Below are positions 57,615 to 64,000 of a stretch of DNA of 64,000 bases, one piece after another (within the stretch, counting starts at the first letter, position 1; each line of letters begins with the position of its first letter). The stretch is from Candidatus Parcubacteria bacterium (GTDB lineage Bacteria > Patescibacteria > Paceibacteria > UBA6257 > HR35): the NCBI GenBank assembly GCA_026004535.1, contig BPJI01000001.1, positions 248,001 through 312,000 of the forward strand, given 5' to 3'. The notes under the pieces were generated by a model that saw only the letters and a program-made list of their open reading frames with translations, searched no databases and was not told the origin of the DNA. A program made the position numbers and the translations under genes.

Positions 57615-58774
57615 CCATGAACTACCTAGGGTTCAGGGTTATTCCGAGTCCCAAATGGTTTGGGGTAAAAATTTTGTTAGTTCATAATTATGAAATTAAC
57701 CAGGGGGGTGTTAGTATTTTAAATTATGATTTGGCTGAATTTTTATCTTTAAAAGATTGGCAAGTAACAATTTTTAGTCTTTTGGCCAAGAATCATCAGT
57801 TAGAAACAAATTTTACTTTAGAATGGAAATTTAGAAATTTAGAAAATTTAGTTTTTGAAAGTGATGCTGTTTTGATTAATTTAAGTCCCTATTTATGGAA
57901 AAGTTATCTAAAAACAATAGAATTTTGTCAAAGATATAATAAAAATTTTATAGTTTGGTTTCATATAGTTTTGGATGGTGATGTTTATAGAAAAAGATAT
58001 GGATTAAAGGATTTTAAAGAGAGGGAAAATAAATTAAGAGAAATTTTTAATAATCATCTTTGCAGTAAAATTATTTGTGTTTCCGAAACCGTAAAAAATT
58101 ATCTTAAGGACTTAGTGGATGATAAAGATAAATTAATAGTAATCTACCCAGGAATTAAAAAAATTAATCATCATCTTAAAACCGATATTTCTGGAGACAT
58201 ACTTTATGTTGGTAGATTAAGTGAAGAAAAAAATATAGAGCTTTTAATTAAATCTATTAAAGACATAAAAGATTGTAATTTAAACATTGTTGGTAGTGGA
58301 CCAGAAAAAGAAAATTTAGAAAAATTGGCGTCTGAATTAAATTTAATTAAACGAGTTAATTTTTACCCAAACTTTGGTCGAGAAAAGATCTATAATCTTT
58401 ATCGGTCTCATAAACTTTTATGTTTGCCATCAAAGATTGAATCTTTTGGGTTAGTGCTTGTTGAGGCAATTTATAATGATTTACCAGTTGTTGTTAGTAA
58501 AAATTACGGTGCTCTTGAAATCTTAAGAGATTTTGATTACGAGCTATTTTTTGAGCCAAACAATGAAAAGGAATTGAAATCAAAAATCGAATTTGCTTTA
58601 AAAAATTATGGATATTGCAAAAATAAAATTAGAAAAATAAAAACAGTTTTGGAAAAAAGATTTAATTTTGAAAAACAAATGAATAAAATTGAAAAAACAA
58701 TATTGGAGTCTATTTTATTTAAAAAAGAAACGGAAATTTATATTGCTTCAAATTTATCACCACTTTTTAATTAA
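57602..58774 (+). CDS. Glycosyltransferase family 4
   Basis: 390 aa from the ATG at 57602; conserved sequence begins at GVKILLVHNYEINQGGVS, so the first 20 or so residues may not be translated. GT-B fold: acceptor loop NQGGVSILNYDLAE, linker VSETVKNYL, then GDILYVGRLSEEKNIELLIK, GSGPEKENLEKLA and the donor-site ESFGLVLVEAIYNDLPVVVS (EX7E). It transfers a sugar from an NDP-sugar. Coupled to the PIG-L gene. Confidence 0.88.
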   Translation: MEKLTMNYLGFRVIPSPKWFGVKILLVHNYEINQGGVSILNYDLAEFLSLKDWQVTIFSLLAKNHQLETNFTLEWKFRNLENLVFESDAVLINLSPYLWKSYLKTIEFCQRYNKNFIVWFHIVLDGDVYRKRYGLKDFKERENKLREIFNNHLCSKIICVSETVKNYLKDLVDDKDKLIVIYPGIKKINHHLKTDISGDILYVGRLSEEKNIELLIKSIKDIKDCNLNIVGSGPEKENLEKLASELNLIKRVNFYPNFGREKIYNLYRSHKLLCLPSKIESFGLVLVEAIYNDLPVVVSKNYGALEILRDFDYELFFEPNNEKELKSKIEFALKNYGYCKNKIRKIKTVLEKRFNFEKQMNKIEKTILESILFKKETEIYIASNLSPLFN

Positions 58775-58796
58775 TTTCTCTTGTGATATTTTTACA

Positions 58797-59100
58797 ATGC
58801 TCAAAGAGTGGATCCAAGAATCAGAGAATTGAGACATTCGTAAGTATTTTTTAGCTAGTCTGCCTCGTTTTGATAATTTTTTTAGTTGAGGTTCTTTACT
58901 GGTTTTTCATCAGGTTGCTCATCAGCTTTTAGATTATGGGGCTAATATTTTTAAAAAATAATTTAGAGTTTTTATCAGAATTTCGAGGAAGTAAAGTAGA
59001 TAATTTATCTAAAGAACAATCAAAAAATTTTACATTAATATTCATGCTATTGATGAAAATTTTCATAAAGAGATATTTTGGTAAGGAATTAAAATATTAA
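58797..59100 (+). pseudogene. Decayed gene with two in-frame TGA codons and a frameshift
   Basis: The frame from the ATG at 58797 reads MLKEWIQESEN, TGA, DIRKYFLASLPRFDNFFS, TGA, GSLLVFHQVAHQLLDYGANIF, TAA at 58961. Another frame continues the protein-like text (NNLEFLSEFRGSKVDN...) to a TAA at 59100. The text is clearly coding in origin but the family is not recognised. Together with the flanks it accounts for the gap 58775-59160. Confidence 0.55.
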
Positions 59101-59160
59101 AATTGTTGTATAATTATTTATAACTATTTTTATTTACATTATTATTAAAATAAAATCATA

Positions 59161-60153
59161 ATGCGCAGATTTTATAATCAAATTTTGCAAGCGATTAGTA
59201 TTGGTAAAAAGAATGTTTGGGAAATAATTGATTATTGTGATTTGAGTCTTTTTGAATTTGTTAAAAATTTTCCTAAAAATAGAATAGAAAAATTGTTTGA
59301 GAAGGTAAAAAATAATATTAATCTCAAGAAGATAAAAAACATCGAAGATTTAAGCTGTAATATTTGTCAAGGTACTGGTTATAAGATTGATAAATTTTTT
59401 ACTCAAATTCTTAAAGAATATAAAAAAGAAGTTAGAAATCGACCAGAAGCTCTAGAAATTTATGATCAAGGCTATATTAACCCAGAAGGAGTAATAAGAA
59501 GAATAGAATTTATCTATGAAAGAGGAGATTTATTAAATTCGAGAATTTTGATTATTGGTGATGATGATCTGATAAGTATTGCTCTTGGACTAACTTATTT
59601 AACTAAAGAAATTGTTGTTTTAGAGATTGATGAAAGATTAATTAATTTTATTAATGACAAAGCAAGACAATTAAAACTAAATGTCAAGGCTTATAGATAT
59701 AATGTTGAAAATGAATTGCCTAAAAATTTGCAAAGAAAATTTGATATATTCATTACTGATCCCGTAGAAACTTTACCGGGGATTAAGCTTTTTTTGTCAA
59801 GAGGAATGACTGGTTTGAAAGATAAAGGTTCTTCAGGTTATTTCGGTTTGACAACCTTAGAAGCTTCTTTAAAAAAATGGTATCAGATTGAAAGATTTTT
59901 ATTAGATTCAGGATTTGTTATAACTGATATTAAAAGAAAATTTAATCAATATCCGGGTACGACCGAAGCAATAGAAGAAAAATTACCAATAAGAAGTATT
60001 TACAATAATAAAATCAAAGCCGAAGAATGGTATAAATCAAGTTTTATAAGAATTGAAGCAATTAATAAACCAAAGATTTTCTATAAACAAAAATTGATTT
60101 TAGGAGAAAACTTATATAGAGATAATGAAAGCCTGGCTACACCCATCGTGTAA
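59161..60153 (+). CDS. Branched-chain polyamine synthase-like methyltransferase-fold protein (BpsA/DUF43)
   Basis: 330 aa. An N-terminal helical domain with a CNIC motif near residue 68, then a Rossmann fold: LIIGDDDLISIALGLTYL near residue 131, VLEIDERLINFINDKA, and FDIFITDPVETLPGIKLFLS. The GDDDL and DPxET motifs are those I associate with N4-bis(aminopropyl)spermidine synthase (BpsA, DUF43) of thermophiles; here the usual DPPET is DPVET. The enzyme would transfer aminopropyl groups from decarboxylated SAM to polyamines. No speD or speE is in the window. Confidence 0.7.
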   Translation: MRRFYNQILQAISIGKKNVWEIIDYCDLSLFEFVKNFPKNRIEKLFEKVKNNINLKKIKNIEDLSCNICQGTGYKIDKFFTQILKEYKKEVRNRPEALEIYDQGYINPEGVIRRIEFIYERGDLLNSRILIIGDDDLISIALGLTYLTKEIVVLEIDERLINFINDKARQLKLNVKAYRYNVENELPKNLQRKFDIFITDPVETLPGIKLFLSRGMTGLKDKGSSGYFGLTTLEASLKKWYQIERFLLDSGFVITDIKRKFNQYPGTTEAIEEKLPIRSIYNNKIKAEEWYKSSFIRIEAINKPKIFYKQKLILGENLYRDNESLATPIV

Positions 60154-60192
60154 TTAGGAGAGTCGAGAATTAATAAATTTTTACTTGTAAAA

Positions 60193-60816
60193 ATGAAATA
60201 TCCTCATGTTTTACCTCAACTTCCTTATTCTTATGATGCTTTAGAACCTTATATTGATAAAACTACAATGGAAATTCATCATACTAAGCATCATCAAGCT
60301 TATGTGAATAACTTAAATTCTGCTTTAGAGAAATATCCTGAATGGCAAAATGTTGAATTAGAAGAGATTTTGAAAAATTTAAATCAGCTACCTGAAGATA
60401 TAAGAACAGCTGTTAGAAATAATGGTGGTGGTCATTATAATCATTCACTATTTTGGGAAATAATGAAGCCAAATGATAGAGATGAATCAGCCGTAGAATT
60501 AAAAAAGGCACTCGAAGAAAATTTTGATTCTTTTGAAAATTTTAAAAATTTGTTTTCAGAAATTGCCCTAAAGCATTTTGGTTCTGGTTGGGCTTGGTTA
60601 GTAGTAACGCCTGATAAAAAGTTAAAAGTTTATTCTTTGCCAAATCAAGATAATCCTTTGATGAATGGAGATTTACCAATTATGGGACTAGACGTTTGGG
60701 AGCATGCTTATTATTTAAAATATCAAAACCGCAGAAACGAATATATTCAAAATTGGTGGAATGTTATTAATTGGGGAAAAATAGAGGAAAATTATAAAGA
60801 GGCCGTAATTAAATAA
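60193..60816 (+). CDS. Fe/Mn superoxide dismutase
   Basis: 207 aa. Metal ligands: His in EIHHTKHHQAYV, His in NGGGHYNHSLFW, and Asp/His in DVWEHAYYLKYQNRR. GSGWAWLV and IQNWWNVINW complete the family. It converts superoxide to peroxide and oxygen. The iron/manganese choice cannot be made safely. It suggests exposure to oxygen even though most CPR bacteria are fermentative. Confidence 0.95.
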   Translation: MKYPHVLPQLPYSYDALEPYIDKTTMEIHHTKHHQAYVNNLNSALEKYPEWQNVELEEILKNLNQLPEDIRTAVRNNGGGHYNHSLFWEIMKPNDRDESAVELKKALEENFDSFENFKNLFSEIALKHFGSGWAWLVVTPDKKLKVYSLPNQDNPLMNGDLPIMGLDVWEHAYYLKYQNRRNEYIQNWWNVINWGKIEENYKEAVIK

Positions 60817-60826
60817 CCAATTTCCA

Positions 60827-61042
60827 ATGCAGAAAAATTTAATAATCACTATAGTTCTTTTAGTTATTTTATTAGGAGTCGGTTATTATTTTTTCGCCAA
60901 ACTTAGATCACCTTCTCTTACGCCAGAATTACCTCAGCCTCCAGTCCCATCTTCTTTAGAAATACCTTCTAATCCGACAACTCCAACAATGCCAATAACA
61001 TCAGTAGAAATCTCTACAACATCAAGAGATATTTCTGAATAA
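60827..61042 (+). CDS. Small membrane-anchored Pro/Thr-rich protein
   Basis: 71 aa: one N-terminal helix (LIITIVLLVILLGVGYYFF) and a Pro/Ser/Thr-rich tail of about 45 residues. Likely a surface-exposed anchor or linker. It follows the dismutase by 10 nt. Confidence 0.5.
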   Translation: MQKNLIITIVLLVILLGVGYYFFAKLRSPSLTPELPQPPVPSSLEIPSNPTTPTMPITSVEISTTSRDISE

Positions 61043-61276
61043 AACATAGTTTGCGATATCAAAAATATATGAAATGGTGATATTTTAATATAAAGACGTG
61101 CGACGTGTTAAATATTATTTTGTTAACATCGAGAAATCTTACAGCCAAGTGTTAATTATTATGATATTATGCATCCTTATGTTTAATCAAAAAATTTTAA
61201 ATTAGATAAAAGTTTATATTATAATATAAATATCATTTGGAAAACTAAAATCTGAGAAGCTACAAAGCTTATTATT
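61043..61276. other. Gap with a one-armed family E remnant and a tRNA promoter
   Basis: GACGTGCGACGTGTT near 61096 is a single family E arm whose partner has decayed. TATAAT-like words near 61217-61223 could drive tRNA-Lys. Nothing else is seen. Confidence 0.4.
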
Positions 61277-61349
61277 GCCCCCATAGCTCAATCGGTAGAG
61301 CAACGGCCTTTTAAGCCGGTGGTTGGAGGTTCGAGTCCTCCTGGGGGCA
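61277..61349 (+). tRNA. tRNA-Lys (TTT)
   Basis: Acceptor GCCCCCA/TGGGGGC, D arm AGCTCAATCGGTAGAGC, anticodon loop CTTTTAA (anticodon TTT), T arm GGAGGTTCGAGTCCTCC. The rplY ATG is 1 nt after the discriminator base, so rplY must be translated from a tRNA-containing transcript or one starting inside it. Confidence 0.93.
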
Positions 61350-61350
61350 A

Positions 61351-61917
61351 ATGTTAAAAATTTTTTCACGAGAAAAAAATAAAAAGGCAGAAGATTTTAG
61401 AAAGGAAGGAAAGATTCCGGGTGTTATTTATGGACCAAATATTGAATCTCAAACAATTTATGCCTTGGTTAAAGATCTTTATTCTTTGTACAAAGAACAT
61501 GAAGGAGGTCTTTTTGAAATTGATTATGAAGGAAAAAAACTTCAAGGAATTTTAAGAGAGATTCAATTTCATCCTTTAACTAACCAACTAATCCATTTTG
61601 ATATTTATATTCCTTCGTTAGAAAGAGAGATTGAGGTTAAAATACCATTAGAGTTTGTTGGCGAAGCACCTGTTTTAATGAAAGGAGGTGTTTTGAATTT
61701 TAATCTAAAAGAAATAGAAATCTCGGCTTTGCCTCAAGACATTCCTGAAAAAATTGAAGTTGATGTTTCGCATCTAGAGGAGATAGGGCAAACAATTTAT
61801 GTTAAAGATTTGAAAATCCCAGCGAAAATTAAAGTTTTATTAGAACCAGATCTTCCTGTAGTAACAGTTATCTCTGAAGCAGGTGAAGAGACCCCAATTG
61901 AGACCACAACAACCTAA
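61351..61917 (+). CDS. rplY: 50S ribosomal protein bL25, CTC type
   Basis: 188 aa. The N-terminal L25 domain (KKAEDFRKEGKIPGVIYGPN, RIQFHPLTNQLIHFDIY-like block) is followed by the TL5/CTC C-terminal domain (IPLEFVGEAPVLMKGGVLN, LPQDIPEKIEVDVSHLEEIG). It binds 5S rRNA. The start follows tRNA-Lys at once with no room for a Shine-Dalgarno site of its own outside the tRNA. Confidence 0.94.
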   Translation: MLKIFSREKNKKAEDFRKEGKIPGVIYGPNIESQTIYALVKDLYSLYKEHEGGLFEIDYEGKKLQGILREIQFHPLTNQLIHFDIYIPSLEREIEVKIPLEFVGEAPVLMKGGVLNFNLKEIEISALPQDIPEKIEVDVSHLEEIGQTIYVKDLKIPAKIKVLLEPDLPVVTVISEAGEETPIETTTT

Positions 61918-61927
61918 CCGCCAAACA

Positions 61928-63331
61928 ATGTTCAAAATTGAAGACGTTAAGATAAAAGATTATAAAATTTTTTTTAAAAAAGAAGATAAAATTAAACATT
62001 TTAACTGGCCATCTTTAAATTTGCTTTTATTTTTGCCCTTTTTCTTTCTAATCATTTTAAGTTTTAACGTAGCTGCTGCTCCACTTAACTTGCCAACAGC
62101 TAAAGTTTTAGATCCAGAAACTCAAAAAAAGAAAGAATCATTAGAGGCTCAGCTTCAAGAAGTTTTAAAACAAATTGAAAGGTATAAAAAAACAATCAGT
62201 GATATTCAAAAACAAAAAAGTTCAATTCAAAACGATATCAAGATCGTTGATTCAAATATTAAAAAAGTTGAACTAGAAATCAAAGCTATTGATTTAAGTA
62301 TTAAAAGGTTAAATCAAAAAATTTCTGAAACAAAAAAATCAATTAAAATTACTGAAGAAAAAATTGATAAATCAAAAGAAATTTTAACTGCTGCCTTAAG
62401 ATATTATTATCAAATAAGACAAAGAAGTGTCGTTGAAGTTTTTTTAGCTGAAGCTAGACTTTCGGATTATTTTAATAATTTCTTCTATCTTCAGAAACTT
62501 CAAGAACAAATAAATGGTGAAATTGACAATTTAAAAGATCTTAACCAAAAATTAAATCAACAAAAAAATAGATTAGAAAATGAACTTCAGGAGCAAAGTG
62601 ATTTGCTTTCATTGCAAAAAATAAAATACGCTGAACTCCAAGATCTTAAAAAACAAAAACAAAGTTTATTAGCTCAGACAACAAAACAAGAGTCACAATA
62701 TAAACAACTTTTGCAAGAATCTGAAAAAACTGCAGCTCAAATAAGGGAGCAAATTTATCGTTTAGCTGGTGGCTCTGGTCCAATTACTTTTGGTGAAGCT
62801 TATAACTTAGCTAAAATTGCTGAAAGGTATACTAATATCAGACCTGCATTTTTATTGGCTGTTTTACACTATGAATCGAGAATTGGACAAAATGTGGGGA
62901 CTTGTCATTATAAAGATGCGATGAAGCCAAGTGAACGACCAATATTTGAAAAAATAGTAACTGAACTTGGTTTGGATCCAAACAGAATGCCTGTATCTTG
63001 TAAGCCTTGGTATGGTTGGGGTGGAGCAATGGGTCCAGCACAATTTATTCCTTCAACCTGGATGGCTTATCGAGAAAGGGTGAGTAAAATCACTGGCAAT
63101 AATCCTCCGTCTCCGTGGAATAATTTAGATGCTTTTATTGCTGCTGCATTAAAGTTAACTGATTCAGGTGCTGGTTCAAGAAATTATCAAGATGAATGGA
63201 GATCGGCAATGATTTATTTTGCTGGTGGTAATTGGAATAATCCATCTTTAAGATTTTATGGTGACGATGTGATGGCAATTGCTTCAAGATTCCAAAAAGA
63301 TATTGAAGTTTTGGAAAGATCTGGCCAATAA
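61928..63331 (+). CDS. Coiled-coil lytic transglycosylase (MltB/SLT-like)
   Basis: 467 aa from the ATG at 61928; an in-frame start at 61883 lies inside rplY. One N-terminal membrane anchor or signal (LNLLLFLPFFFLIILSF), then about 210 residues of coiled coil like PcsB/CwlO/EnvC (repeats of IKKVELEIKAIDLSIKRL type). The C-terminal catalytic domain has AVLHYESRIGQNVGTC with the likely catalytic Glu, and WGGAMGPAQFIPSTWMAY, the lytic transglycosylase signature. Two Cys (GTCHY, VSCKPW) may form a disulfide. It likely cuts peptidoglycan at division or pilus sites. Its end overlaps the convergent gene by 48 nt. Confidence 0.88.
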   Translation: MFKIEDVKIKDYKIFFKKEDKIKHFNWPSLNLLLFLPFFFLIILSFNVAAAPLNLPTAKVLDPETQKKKESLEAQLQEVLKQIERYKKTISDIQKQKSSIQNDIKIVDSNIKKVELEIKAIDLSIKRLNQKISETKKSIKITEEKIDKSKEILTAALRYYYQIRQRSVVEVFLAEARLSDYFNNFFYLQKLQEQINGEIDNLKDLNQKLNQQKNRLENELQEQSDLLSLQKIKYAELQDLKKQKQSLLAQTTKQESQYKQLLQESEKTAAQIREQIYRLAGGSGPITFGEAYNLAKIAERYTNIRPAFLLAVLHYESRIGQNVGTCHYKDAMKPSERPIFEKIVTELGLDPNRMPVSCKPWYGWGGAMGPAQFIPSTWMAYRERVSKITGNNPPSPWNNLDAFIAAALKLTDSGAGSRNYQDEWRSAMIYFAGGNWNNPSLRFYGDDVMAIASRFQKDIEVLERSGQ

Positions 63332-64000
63332 AATTAAACTTGCTATTGACCAAAGCTGGACTAAGGATCCCTCACTTTTTCTTTCTTTAGCACTACTAAT
63401 TTCACTTGGCCAACCTAAAGCACCATCAAAAAATAAATCTTCTAAACTACTTTTAATTATTTGCCGAATATTATCTTTAAAATAGCGATAATTTATTTTA
63501 TTTAAACAAAAAGATAATAAATTATTTAAATAATACCAAGAATCTCCCCAATGATAGGCCATAGCAATTTCACCATCATCTTCGTTTTTAAAATTAGGAT
63601 GATTTTTAGGTAAAGTTGATAATCCTCCCCAATCGAGATAACTTGCTTCAATCAATTTTTCAAAGAATTTTTGCCAATCATTTCTTGAAAAAATATCTTC
63701 TAAAAACAAGTAAGCAAAAATTAAATTAACATCAACCGGATTACTTTTAATTTTTTTAATTATTCTTTCTTTAGTTTTATTAGCTAAATCAATATAATTT
63801 TTATTTATTCTCGCCAATCTTCTTAAAGTTTTTAAATATAAACAATCAATTTCCAAAGCACTCTTTCTTTCTAAAGTATCCATCCAAGTCGAAGATGGAG
63901 GTAAATTGTCAAGATTAAACTTTTGCTGCCATAAGAAAAAGTATTTCTCAACTAAAGGAAGATGGGCTAATAATAAATCTTGAGGTAAATTAATTATTAA
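63284..64000 (-). CDS. Glycogen debranching-type glucosidase, partial (N-terminus beyond window)
   Basis: The frame stays open to the right edge (238 codons visible), so the start is outside. LPPSSTWMDTLERKSALEID followed by LYLKTLRRLARI matches the TWMDA...EI-ALWYNAL block of amylo-alpha-1,6-glucosidase C-terminal domains ((alpha/alpha)6 barrel); later SYLDWGGLSTLPKNHPNF and HWGDSWYYLNNLL fit the same fold. It would release glucose at alpha-1,6 branch points of glycogen. The conserved acidic residues of the family look partly changed. Convergent overlap of 48 nt with the transglycosylase gene. Confidence 0.7.
   Translation of the reverse strand, partial: LIINLPQDLLLAHLPLVEKYFFLWQQKFNLDNLPPSSTWMDTLERKSALEIDCLYLKTLRRLARINKNYIDLANKTKERIIKKIKSNPVDVNLIFAYLFLEDIFSRNDWQKFFEKLIEASYLDWGGLSTLPKNHPNFKNEDDGEIAMAYHWGDSWYYLNNLLSFCLNKINYRYFKDNIRQIIKSSLEDLFFDGALGWPSEISSAKERKSEGSLVQLWSIASLILLARSFQNFNIFLES

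Noticed and set aside
1..64000. UGA recoded as Gly or Trp
   Set aside because: Many conserved overlapping genes (rplB, rpsS, rplV neighbours, hisS, rpmC) end in TGA at the expected place; read-through would fuse ribosomal proteins.

Overview
The window looks like a chromosome segment of an ultra-small, AT-rich (roughly 30% GC by eye) bacterium of the Candidate Phyla Radiation (Patescibacteria, probably Parcubacteria-like). The pointers are a ribosomal protein cluster without uL30, a threonyl-tRNA synthetase without its TGS domain, shortened release factor 1 and EF-Ts, many type IV pilin-like genes carrying LamG or other adhesive inserts, and very tight packing with ATGA/TAATG overlaps. This placement is an inference; no rRNA gene is present to test it. 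UGA is a normal stop here, because many overlapping ribosomal genes end with it.

Layout. 1-3430: a minus-strand operon (cupin, PaaK-like adenylate-forming enzyme, ThiF/E1-like protein running off the left edge) behind a broken Nudix gene. 3800-4830: a GC-richer radical SAM/SPASM gene with strong Shine-Dalgarno sites, unlike its neighbours. 4900-23700: a metalloprotease, thrS, a sugar-phosphate transferase, tuf-rpsJ-rplC-rplD, rnhB, dnaE, thpR, prfA, rpmE, rpsB-tsf, tRNA-Thr, a pilin, lepB-hisS, a HIT protein, rpsU and ftsA. 25950-34850: rplW to adk, the main S10/spc ribosomal cluster with secY. 37750-44200: rplM-rpsI, rodA/ftsW, murG, rplU, secA. 46100-51200: rpsL-rpsG-fusA followed by pilin-like genes and tRNA-Leu. 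51500-55600: RNase J, a GalT-like protein, pth and a tRNA-Arg/Ile/Phe operon. 55770-56890: a leader ORF overlapping a strong terminator, then a GC-rich orphan gene. 56900-64000: a PIG-L deacetylase with a GT4 glycosyltransferase, a branched-polyamine synthase-like protein, superoxide dismutase, tRNA-Lys, rplY, a coiled-coil lytic transglycosylase and a partial glycogen-debranching-type enzyme.

Two features stand out. First, many gaps hold long structured repeats built from short words on the left and their reverse complements on the right. At least four unrelated word sets use this plan (CCGGAT, CAGAAC, ACGAAT, and CACGGAT/CACTGAT), alongside simpler hairpins with paired compensatory changes. 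Some sit inside otherwise overlapping ribosomal operons, and two supply the last codons of rplV and rpsB. Second, a module of about 1.5-1.6 kb (leaderless promoter, prepilin with LamG domain, terminator, CCGGAT array with a changing number of units, hairpin) occurs three times. Its ends are nearly identical and its centre of about 365 bp is unrelated or scrambled; only the third copy is an intact gene.

Expression signals are consistent. Several genes carry an extended -10 box (TGTTATAAT type) whose end lies exactly 6 nt before the ATG, which implies leaderless mRNAs. Most other genes are translationally coupled by overlap. Only the two GC-rich, apparently foreign genes have strong Shine-Dalgarno sites.
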